A stretch of DNA of 64,000 bases from JANWJE01 sp044326545 (GTDB lineage: Bacteria; Chlamydiota; Chlamydiia; Chlamydiales; Parachlamydiaceae): the NCBI GenBank assembly GCA_044326545.1, contig JBIRBM010000006.1, forward strand, positions 15,561 to 79,560. Reading direction: 5' to 3'. This document shows, in pieces, positions 23,570 through 30,540 of this stretch. Under the pieces are notes generated by a model. It was not told the DNA's origin. It saw only the letters and a list, made by a program, of their open reading frames with translations, and searched no databases. The translations under genes and the position numbers were made by a program. Position 1 is the first letter of the stretch; the number at the start of each line of letters is the position of its first letter.

Positions 23570-23933
23570 AAATATAATAAGGACTTGCCTAGAAATTATT
23601 TTTTCTTTTCATTTACTTCAAATCTTGAGTCTTTGAAAAAGTGAACATCATGACGTTGTACAAAATACAACTTTATTTTCGATGTTTCAACTTAGAGACT
23701 TTGAGCAAGACGAGCAACTGTTATAATTTTTACGCCTCTTTTAAGGTAAAACCCCTTAAAGACTCTCGACTATAATGGGAAAAGAATATTTTTTCAAGGA
23801 GAAATTATTCGGTAAACATTATTTTGGTGTTTCGATCTCTTTTTCCTTATCTGAGAGCCTGTTTAAACGCTCGCCTTAAGGAATGGGAGGGGGATTTAGG
23901 CTGAAGGGTAAAAAAGCGCTAAATTTTACTCAG

Positions 23934-24005
23934 TGTGTTGGTGACGTGTGGGAAAAATTGAGAAATCATCTTGAATAGAGGCTATTAGCAACTGATGACA
24001 CGCCT
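23934..24005. repeat. Diverged copy of the 20141-20258 repeat family
   Basis: TTGGTGACGTGTGGGAAAAA at the left and ATTAGCAACTGATGACACGC at the right, with TCATCTTGAATAGAGGC between, follow the order of the 118-bp R4 element at 20141. Similarity is partial. It lies in the 23570-24115 gap between tRNA-Gly and tRNA-Ser; the rest of that gap shows no gene. Confidence 0.5.
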
Positions 24006-24115
24006 TAATTCTGAATTTTTTATTTTGGAATTGAGAGGTCAGGGATGAAAAGATAATCATAACACTGCTTAAGCTATTTGATAAGCGATGAGCAGTGTCA
24101 GATTGTCTTAAGCGT

Positions 24116-24202
24116 CGGAGAGGGTGGGATTCGAACCCACGGTACGCGTTAACGTACACACGCTTTCCAAGCGTGCTCCTTAAGCCACTCGGACACCTCT
24201 CC
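24116..24202 (-). tRNA. tRNA-Ser (GGA)
   Basis: The minus strand begins GGAGAGGTGTCCGAGTGGCT, has the anticodon loop TTGGAAA in stem ACGC/GCGT, a long class II variable arm (TGTACGTTAACGCGTACC), T-arm TGGGTTCGAATCCCACC and acceptor end CTCTCCG. The long variable arm is typical of tRNA-Ser. CCA is not encoded. Confidence 0.96.
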
Positions 24203-24558
24203 AAATCAAGAAAAAATTCTAAAGAACTCTGATTTAATTAGCAACTCAATTTTTTGAGTTTTAAAATTTTCAGAGCGGCTGACGTCGTTGAATCCGAAAA
24301 TTTAATCTCGATGCTGAAGCAACATTCATCGACTTTTTTATCTACAGGCTCGACGATGATCAAGCAATCTATTCGTATAATGGTGTGGCTCTATCACATC
24401 TTTTCAGTAAAAACGCCGTGGCTATTAACGACTGATTGTGTCATTTTATTTCTTGTGTTTGGTATGATGATACCGCATTCTATTTTGTTCCTTAGCACGC
24501 TTTGCGAACTGTGAAGACTGGTTCTTAACTTTAACATCTGAAACTGTGAGATTTTTTT

Positions 24559-25167
24559 ATGCTAAAATGGATATTATTCGCAGCAATTACATTCATGACT
24601 GATTTAAGAGGAGAAACTAAAGTTCTTGCATTCAGTGGGAGCACAAGAAACGACTCATTTAATAAAAAACTCGCCTTAGAAGCTGTGGGTATTGTCAATA
24701 CCATGGGAGCATCTGCATTGATGATTGATTTGCGGGACTATCCCATGCCCTTCTATGATGGAGATATTGAAACAAAAAAAGGAATGCCTGATACAGCTAA
24801 ACAATTTCGCAATTTAATGATTGAAAGCCAAGCCATTATCATTGCAAGTCCTGAGTACAATGCTTCTGTCTCGGCAATTCTCAAAAATGCGCTTGATTGG
24901 GCTTCTAGAAATGAATCAGGTCAACCTTCACGGGATGCTTTTAAAGGAAAACGCTTTGCAATTATGAGTACATCTCCTGGTGGTGGTGGTGGTGGTCGAG
25001 GCCTTGAGCATTTAGCTGCGATTATTGAAAATGCTGGAGGAGAGGTTGTCAAAGAAAAGGTGAGTGTTCCCGATGCTTACCATGCTTTTACAGCAGAAGG
25101 ATGTTTAAAAAATCCACAGGTGAAAGAAAAGCTTAAGCGTGAAATTCAAGAACTTCTAAAAAAATGA
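24559..25167 (+). CDS. NADPH-dependent FMN reductase family protein with signal-like leader
   Basis: The 202-residue protein belongs to the FMN_red flavodoxin-like family. The FMN phosphate loop is LAFSGSTRNDSFNKKLA, and the second signature is IIASPEYNASVSAILKNALD followed by W. A Gly-rich loop TSPGGGGGGRGLEHL follows. Such enzymes reduce quinones, azo compounds or flavins with NAD(P)H. The N-terminus (MLKWILFAAITFMTDLRGET) looks like a short signal peptide, unusual for a cytosolic flavoprotein. An internal start is not available before the FMN loop. It is flanked by tRNA-Ser and the F-box gene. Confidence 0.82.
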   Translation: MLKWILFAAITFMTDLRGETKVLAFSGSTRNDSFNKKLALEAVGIVNTMGASALMIDLRDYPMPFYDGDIETKKGMPDTAKQFRNLMIESQAIIIASPEYNASVSAILKNALDWASRNESGQPSRDAFKGKRFAIMSTSPGGGGGGRGLEHLAAIIENAGGEVVKEKVSVPDAYHAFTAEGCLKNPQVKEKLKREIQELLKK

Positions 25168-25263
25168 ATCTTAGAGCCTCTCTAAGAGCATCGTGTTACA
25201 CACATTTTTTTCTTGACCATTAAGTATGCATTAGGTTTAAAAAATGCTTAAGGGGTAAGAAAC

Positions 25264-25310
25264 CAATGTGATTAAAAATAGACATATTGAAAGTTGATTT
25301 AATCACATTG
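25264..25310. terminator. 13-bp inverted repeat between convergent genes
   Basis: CAATGTGATTAAA (25264-25276) and TTTAATCACATTG (25298-25310) are perfect inverted repeats with a 21-base loop between the flavoprotein gene and the F-box gene, which converge. There is no clear T run, so the terminator function is tentative. Confidence 0.4.
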
Positions 25311-25410
25311 AATCGTCTTGATTTTTTACTCCGAATGTCGTGAAATGAACAACAAAAAAACAAAGAACACACATCTTTGTGAAAAGCTAATTCACGAAAA
25401 GCCAATTAAC

Positions 25411-26331
25411 TTAGAACTCTCGCAGGAGTGCAAGGCCTACATCCATAAAGGGCTCGCTTGTGGCGAATTTGAGTTTCAAGTCATCCGATCGGGAGCAGTC
25501 AACAAGGGGCATAAGGGGCTCAAGGAGCGCACCAGGGAATGAATCCCTATTCATCAGCATAAAGGGGGTACAGCGTGTATAGATCTCTAAGCCTTTGACA
25601 AATAAGGGTTTATCTGAGCCTGCATTTGACTCAATGTATCGTGACAAAATACAAACGGTAGCTGGTAGTATCGGCGGAATTTTGTAACCGATTAGACGTT
25701 GTTCAAATATATGACGGAGAACTTGTTTTTTCTGCTCGTTACCATTTGCGCCTATGGTTCCAGGAAGAAGATCCTGTGTCATCACCACCCATTGAGATTT
25801 AGCGATTGACTGATCTCCCAGATGCCGAATAATATCGGCCTTAATAGATTCGTTAGCGCTATAACTGGGAGGAAGGTACTTCTTTGCAAGCTCAATAACG
25901 GTGTTTAAGGTAAGGCCACCATTAAGAGTTTTAGGAAGCCATACAAGCATAAGACAATCTCGGGTTCTTTTTCGAGGAAATATCCTCTTGAATTTTATGC
26001 AGTCCTGAATGAAAGCCTTTAAGGGGCAAGAAGAGAATTCTTCTTCCTTATCTTCGTCTTTTACAGCATTTTCCCCAAAATATTCAGCCCATTTATCAAT
26101 TCCGAAAGCAATTTCTCTATAATACACTCTCTTCAATAGAATGGGGTTGTTTGCTAATTTTTTCCATGCTTCGCTAACACGACGACAGGCTCCAATTCCA
26201 TCGATATTTAAGTAAGAAAAAACTTCCAAGACAAGTCCATCGGGGATGATCTGAATAGGATCTTGTTTTGTTGCATTAATATTTTTAGAACTATAACTAC
26301 TAACAACGCTTTCACTTACTGTTAAAGACAT
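25411..26331 (-). CDS. F-box protein, putative ubiquitin-system effector
   Basis: ATG 26331 follows AAAGG and gives 306 residues. An F-box occupies about residues 25-70: IQIIPDGLVLEVFSYLNIDG, then IGACRRVSEAWKKLANNPIL, then LKRVYYREIAFG. This follows the eukaryotic pattern of LP..L..IFSYL and C..V...W..L..D..LW. F-box proteins link SKP1 and a cullin ligase to substrates. Bacteria lack SCF ligases, so the protein should act in a host cell. The C-terminal 200 residues (MLVWLPKTLNGGLTLNTVIE; SQWVVMTQDLLPG; LEIYTRC) resemble, from memory, a family expanded in Protochlamydia and Neochlamydia. No secretion signal is visible. Confidence 0.8.
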   Translation of the reverse strand: MSLTVSESVVSSYSSKNINATKQDPIQIIPDGLVLEVFSYLNIDGIGACRRVSEAWKKLANNPILLKRVYYREIAFGIDKWAEYFGENAVKDEDKEEEFSSCPLKAFIQDCIKFKRIFPRKRTRDCLMLVWLPKTLNGGLTLNTVIELAKKYLPPSYSANESIKADIIRHLGDQSIAKSQWVVMTQDLLPGTIGANGNEQKKQVLRHIFEQRLIGYKIPPILPATVCILSRYIESNAGSDKPLFVKGLEIYTRCTPFMLMNRDSFPGALLEPLMPLVDCSRSDDLKLKFATSEPFMDVGLALLREF

Positions 26332-26470
26332 TTTCAACCTTTCTTTTATTAATTTAAATAATTCATTAATAATGATAGCAAAAAACATATTAATTTTAAT
26401 CTAAATTTAGGCTAAAAGATAAATTGGGGTACCCCCGCTATCAGATGAATAGGTTTAAGAAAGGTTAACG

Positions 26471-26652
26471 ATCGAGTAAGCAGACCGCACAACGGCGGTC
26501 GGCTCCTCTAAGAACCGTACGTGATAGTTTCCCATCATACGGCTCAAGTCTTCCTGAAGCAACTTGTGTGTAGCCCGGCTATGTTTGCGTTCCATGTGTG
26601 GCTTATTTTCTCGAATGAGAAAATATTTTTGATAAGCTGGATCGTAGGGCAC
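26471..26652 (-). mobile_element. Group II intron remnant: maturase fragment plus domains V and VI
   Basis: On the minus strand positions 26545-26512 read GAGCCGTATGATGGGAAACT then ATCACGTACGGTTC. This is a 34-nt domain V with GAAA tetraloop, paired upper stem ATGG/CTAT and the conserved CACG bulge side. Domain VI follows: GACCGC/GCGGTC hairpin, with GAGGAGC facing GCTTACTC so that one A bulges as the branch point, ending at about 26471. Upstream, 35 codons (VPYDPAYQKYFLIRENKPHM, then RATHKLLQED) resemble the segment between maturase and HNH domains of intron-encoded proteins. The reverse transcriptase, the HNH domain and the 5' half are absent, so the intron cannot move. Confidence 0.75.
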
Positions 26653-26770
26653 GCCTTGCGGCTGCTTACCTATGAAATAGGAGGATTATGAGGTTAGCTG
26701 CCTGCTCTAGACCGACGAGCTTGTAAACAGTGTACGCGGAAAAGCAAGCCGTTTCACGATCTCCTATTAC

Positions 26771-26843
26771 CTATGAAGCGATGTGACCACCCGCTTGGAA
26801 AGAACTTGAATAAAGGGTTATGATCAATTGATGACACGCCCTA
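26771..26843. repeat. Half copy of the 20141-20258 R4 repeat next to the intron remnant
   Basis: GAAGCGATGTGACCACCCGC, then TTGGAAAGAACTTGAATAAA, and ATCAATTGATGACACGCCCT match the right half of the R4 element at 20141 with few changes. The left half is missing. It abuts the intron-derived sequence, consistent with insertion or deletion at this spot. Confidence 0.7.
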
Positions 26844-26987
26844 TATTCATTCTACTGTAAGGATGGTCTCCTCATTTAAGGGAGGCAATTTTTCTTAACA
26901 GCCTCGTGTCGCACTGATTGATAATCTCAATTTTGAGCTGAGCGCAAGAGGATTGATTTGTGAAATACAAGGTTTTAAAACAGGCCC

Positions 26988-28433
26988 TTAAGGAGAAAAA
27001 TGGCTAAATTCTTTTTCTGCTTCTAAATCTCTCTCTGCCCCTTCATACTTAACAGGAGTATAATTGACAAATTGTGCATACTCTTTTCTAAAGGTCAAAT
27101 TGACGCTTCCTACTCCGCCATGTCGATTTTTAGCGACAATCAATTCAGCCATTCCCGGTTTATCCATTGGATCGTAGTACTCTCGTCTTAGCAAGAACAT
27201 CACGATATCTGAGTCTTGCTCGATACTTCCACTTTCGCGTAAATCACTCATCATAGGACGATGTCCTTGACGATCTTCAACTTTGCGGGATAGTTGAGAA
27301 AGGCAAAGGATCGGGATATTGAGTTCTCGGGCTAGATTCTTTAGCATCCGTGAAATTTCAGAAATTTCATTTTGACGGCTGTCTGAATTGCGATGAGTCC
27401 CTGATCCTGAAATAAGCTGCAGGTAGTCGATGACTAAAAATCCAATCCCATAGCTTTCTTTCATCCTACGCGCACGTGCGCGCAAATCTGTAATTTTTAA
27501 TCCTGCTTGATCATCTATAATCATGACGTGCTTTTGAATGTTGCTTACTGTGCTCACAACGCGTTGATATTCAGTTCCATCTAAAGAGCCGTTTTTGATT
27601 TTATCTGACTCGACTTCGGCTTGAGAACAAATGAGGCGGTGGACTAGCTGCTCAGCCGACATTTCGAGTGAAAAAATTCCAACGGGGATGCAGCCTTTAA
27701 AACAGACATTTTCTGCAATGTTAATGGCTAAGGATGTCTTACCCATCGCTGGACGGGCAGCCAAAATCATAAGATTTGAATTGTTTAGACCATTAATCAT
27801 TTTATCAAGATCAACAAAATGAGAAGGAGTTCCACTAATTCCAGTATCTTCGGGTCCTTTTTGAGCATATCGTTCTTGTTTTTCTTGAAGCTCTTTTAAA
27901 TAAGGAATTCCAGATTCGGAGCGAAGGCCAGAAAAAATGTCTGTAATTAAGATCCCTGAAGTTGGATTAGCTGATTGACTGATTTGAAAGAAAATTTGCT
28001 GAGCATCATCTAATGCAGTGTTGACATCTGAGGGTTCTTCTAAAGCTGTTTTTTCAATAATCTGAGCAGCATGAATCATTTTACGTAAAACTGCTTTATT
28101 TTGAATAAGTTCAACATATTCTTCGATGAAGGCAGATGTCCCAGCATATTGAGCAAGTGTTGTGAGGTAGGCTAAGCCTCCAACAGCAGTCAGTTTATCT
28201 TGACGTTTAAGCTCTTCTGCAATCAGATGAATATCAGCGGGTTTGTCTTTTTTATAGGCTGTTTTCAATGTTTGAAAGATGATCTTGTGTTCGGTAAAAT
28301 AGAAGTCAGAATCATCGAGTCCATCGGCTGCAATATTCAGTCCATTGATGCTTGTTAGCATGCAACCGAGAACCATCATTTCTGATTCTTTAGAATGAGG
28401 AGGAATTTTTATTTTAGCTGTGGAGTCAGACAT
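26988..28433 (-). CDS. dnaB: Replicative DNA helicase DnaB
   Basis: The 481-residue protein has the DnaB N-terminal domain (IPPHSKESEMMVLGCMLTSI, then DFYFTEHKIIFQTLKTAY) and the RecA-like helicase domain. Walker A is AARPAMGKTSLAINIAENV, Walker B GFLVIDYLQLISG, and sensor segments CLSQLSRKVEDRQGHRPMMS and DLRESGSIEQDSDIVMFL are present. It unwinds DNA at the fork as a hexamer. ATG 28433 has GGTG 7 bases upstream. It stands alone between two repeat-rich gaps. Confidence 0.96.
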   Translation of the reverse strand: MSDSTAKIKIPPHSKESEMMVLGCMLTSINGLNIAADGLDDSDFYFTEHKIIFQTLKTAYKKDKPADIHLIAEELKRQDKLTAVGGLAYLTTLAQYAGTSAFIEEYVELIQNKAVLRKMIHAAQIIEKTALEEPSDVNTALDDAQQIFFQISQSANPTSGILITDIFSGLRSESGIPYLKELQEKQERYAQKGPEDTGISGTPSHFVDLDKMINGLNNSNLMILAARPAMGKTSLAINIAENVCFKGCIPVGIFSLEMSAEQLVHRLICSQAEVESDKIKNGSLDGTEYQRVVSTVSNIQKHVMIIDDQAGLKITDLRARARRMKESYGIGFLVIDYLQLISGSGTHRNSDSRQNEISEISRMLKNLARELNIPILCLSQLSRKVEDRQGHRPMMSDLRESGSIEQDSDIVMFLLRREYYDPMDKPGMAELIVAKNRHGGVGSVNLTFRKEYAQFVNYTPVKYEGAERDLEAEKEFSHFSP

Positions 28434-28463
28434 CGCAACACCTTTGTTTAAAAAGAGCTTAAA

Positions 28464-28530
28464 TACTCACCTTACGCACCAAGAGTCTTATTTGGGTTGA
28501 AGCGTAAACTCTCGTGCTGGACACCTTACA
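28464..28530. repeat. Degenerate R1 copy upstream of dnaB
   Basis: TACTCACCTTACGCACCAAG and the core TTATTTGGGTTGAAGCG are the R1 left arm and core. The facing arm (CTCTCGTGCTGGACACCTTA) is worn. It is the first of four repeats filling the 28434-29195 gap. Confidence 0.55.
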
Positions 28531-28714
28531 AAAGGGGCCATATCGACAGAGATATTACTCCTCTTTTTCAAGCTTTCAACCCTGAGGCTTTGGCTTAGCC
28601 CAAAGGCAAAAAACATAAAAACAGGTTATAAGCCTTTGACTTAAAAAGGGTAAAAGGATTGTTTCATTTTTTAATTGCGCCCAGTATATTAGAAATCATA
28701 CAAAAAGTCTATTC

Positions 28715-28785
28715 TTAGAACCTCTCTTCATGTTTTTGACCTTTGACGAAAGCCCAAAGGAAAAAAAACTGAAAACAGGTTCTAA
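28715..28785. repeat. R5 hairpin
   Basis: TTAGAACCTCTCTTCATGTT faces ACTGAAAACAGGTTCTAA, with ACCTTTG/CCAAAGG pairing inside. Related right halves (CAAAGGCAAAAAACAT...ACAGGTT) occur at 28590-28623 and 30188-30225. An R3 end lies at 28844-28882. No gene is seen here. Confidence 0.55.
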
Positions 28786-28970
28786 AGGTCACCTTACGGA
28801 CCAACAGCTTTCTCTTCAGTCGAAATAGCCGATTCAGACCAGCAAATCATCCAAATCATAGAGATTGAATAGGTTCTCAGTTGAGTTAAAGGATTTTTTA
28901 TTATATTTTGGCTTGCGGTTTAAAAATCTGCTGTTAAACTGATGCTCCAGGTTCAATGGACTTATTTTTC

Positions 28971-29124
28971 ACTCACCTTACGTACCAACAGTGCAATTTG
29001 GGCTGAAGCGAACGCTGTCGTGGTTGAAAGCTTACAAAAGGCAGAGACAAAGAGAGACGCATTCAAGCTCAAAGTGCAAATTTTGGCGGAGGCTACTTTC
29101 GCACTCTTGGTACGTAAGGTGAGT
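28971..29124. repeat. R1 element with 18-bp perfect terminal inverted repeats
   Basis: ACTCACCTTACGTACCAA (28971-28988) and TTGGTACGTAAGGTGAGT (29107-29124) bound a 154-bp element that carries an R2 core (CATTCAAGCTCAAAGTGC) inside. It is the best-preserved R1 copy and shows that R1 and R2 can be parts of one composite unit. Confidence 0.8.
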
Positions 29125-29195
29125 TTTAAATAGAATCAGTCGAAACAAAAGAATTAAGATATTTAAATTCATTCAATTGAAATGATGGAGGTTAT

Positions 29196-29987
29196 ATGGT
29201 TTACATAGTGAAGACTGTTGCTTTAGGATTGGCTATTACGATGTTGAGTCTCCTTCCTCAAGATTCTCTTTATGCTAGAGGAGGAGGCGGCGGCGGCGGA
29301 GGGGGCGGTCACGGAGGAGGGGGCGGTCACGGTGGTGGCCACGGAGGAGGCGGTCATGGTGGTGGCCACGGAGGAGGCGCTCATTGGGGTGGTCATGGTG
29401 GCGGTCATGGTGGCGGTCATGGTTGGCATGGAAACGGCCATGGGCACGGTCATTGGAATGGACATGGCCACGGTCATTGGAATGGACATGGACATGGACA
29501 TGGCTGGCACCACGGGTGGGGCTATGGTGGATATTATCCGGTTTACTGGGGGGGGGCTTACTATCCCTATTACTACAATGATTATGATCGAGATTATGAT
29601 AATCCGATTTATTATAATTACCCATCAACAACTTATTATTATGATTATCCAAGTTCTAGCACGCAGTATTATTATAATGATTCTTCTTCCAGTGGTATTA
29701 GTTATCCGACCAATACAGTAAATAGTCAGACCGGGTATTATAATGACCCTAATTATAGCTACCCAATCAATTCACAGTATGATACAGCACCTTCTGCAGC
29801 AAGTGGTGAAGATGGCGATCATTCAAATGAATCGAATAGTCAGGGACAGTTCTTTGGTGGAGGAAACTTTTCTGGATCCACTGTGGGTTATTATGAAGAT
29901 CATTTGCTAGCTGAAAGTCAAATTGAAGGAGAAAATCAAAATTCTAATTTAAATGAAGACGAAGTGACACGACTGAGTCCAAACTGA
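29196..29987 (+). CDS. Secreted Gly/His-rich protein with Tyr/Ser-rich tail
   Basis: ATG 29196 has GGAGG 6 bases upstream. The 263-residue protein starts with a signal peptide (VKTVALGLAITMLSLLPQDS, cleavage near YAR). Residues 29-110 consist of Gly runs and repeated GGGHGGGHGG and GHGHWNGHGH units with several dozen His. Residues 110-185 are Tyr-rich (YYPYYYNDYD, TYYYDYPSSS), and the C-terminus is acidic and Ser/Asn-rich. His/Gly arrays commonly bind divalent metals, so a surface or periplasmic metal-binding role is plausible. The frame is selected because the signal peptide, ribosome binding site and stop fit; other frames through this simple sequence are artefacts. Confidence 0.75.
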   Translation: MVYIVKTVALGLAITMLSLLPQDSLYARGGGGGGGGGGHGGGGGHGGGHGGGGHGGGHGGGAHWGGHGGGHGGGHGWHGNGHGHGHWNGHGHGHWNGHGHGHGWHHGWGYGGYYPVYWGGAYYPYYYNDYDRDYDNPIYYNYPSTTYYYDYPSSSTQYYYNDSSSSGISYPTNTVNSQTGYYNDPNYSYPINSQYDTAPSAASGEDGDHSNESNSQGQFFGGGNFSGSTVGYYEDHLLAESQIEGENQNSNLNEDEVTRLSPN

Positions 29988-30065
29988 CCTCTTTTTTTCT
30001 TTTACAACGATGGTAATTGTTGATAAGGCGCGCAACGTTCTTGTCGCAATTCGTCTATTGATTCA

Positions 30066-30228
30066 CGCTCACCTTATGCACCAAAAGCACGATTTGGGCT
30101 CAAGGAAAGCTCTCAAAGATAGAAAATCGCAAGCAGATGCCTATTAGAAAAGAGGGGCTTGCTTGCGAATTTCGATCCACGAGGCTTTGACGCAGCCCAA
30201 AGGCAAAAAAACATGAAGACAGGTTTCT
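30066..30228. repeat. R1/R5 composite upstream of kaiB
   Basis: GCTCACCTTATGCACCAAAA with core GATTTGGGCTCAAGGAAAGC is R1. AATCGCAAGCA and TGCTTGCGAATT form an inner hairpin. CACGAGGCTTTGACGCAGCC then CAAAGGCAAAAAAACATGAA and GACAGGTTTCTTA is R5. The R5 end supplies the only AGG upstream of the kaiB ATG. The 29988-30231 gap holds no gene. Confidence 0.6.
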
Positions 30229-30231
30229 TAA

Positions 30232-30540
30232 ATGATTGAGCATGAAAATTCTCCTAAGATCGCTCATTATGTTTTTAAACTGTATATTGCAGGAATGAAT
30301 GGCCGCTCCATAGCAGCGATAGGGAATTTAAAAAAAATGTGCGAGGAGTATTTGCCTCATAAATATGAGATTAAAGTGATCGACCTTCTGGTCAAACCGG
30401 AAAGTGCCCGGATAGATGACATCATTGCCACGCCGACTTTGATTAAAACCCTCCCCTTACCGGTAAGGAAATTGATCGGAGATCTTTCTGATAGCCATGA
30501 AGTGAGGATTAATTTGGAGATTAAAAAGGTCATAAAATGA
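30232..30540 (+). CDS. KaiB-like protein
   Basis: The 102-residue protein is a single KaiB domain: YVFKLYIAGMNGRSIAAIGN, then LKKMCEEYLPHKYEIKVIDL, then IDDIIATPTLIKTLPLPVRK and LIGDLSD. Length and the cis-Pro-rich ATPTLIK..P.P..K motif fit the family. In cyanobacteria KaiB switches fold to bind KaiC and the kinase SasA. The stop overlaps the start of the histidine kinase (ATGA), so the two are translationally coupled. No kaiC or kaiA gene is in this window. It is more likely a signalling adaptor for the kinase than part of a clock, which is inference. Confidence 0.88.
   Translation: MIEHENSPKIAHYVFKLYIAGMNGRSIAAIGNLKKMCEEYLPHKYEIKVIDLLVKPESARIDDIIATPTLIKTLPLPVRKLIGDLSDSHEVRINLEIKKVIK

Noticed and set aside
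23926..24204. Frame encoding MERCPSGLRSTLGKRVYV... on the minus strand
   Set aside because: It is a translation of the tRNA-Ser gene, a well-known false call.
24254..24514. 86-codon plus-strand frame after tRNA-Ser
   Set aside because: It needs a TTG start without a ribosome binding site and shows no recognisable domain; the hydrophobic stretch alone is not enough.
25318..25542. 74-codon plus-strand frame at the end of the F-box gene
   Set aside because: It overlaps the F-box coding region antisense and has only a TTG start.
29223..29721. Met- or His-rich frames antisense or out of frame with the Gly/His-rich gene
   Set aside because: They arise from the simple GGC/CAT repeat composition; only the plus-strand frame with a signal peptide and GGAGG is supported.
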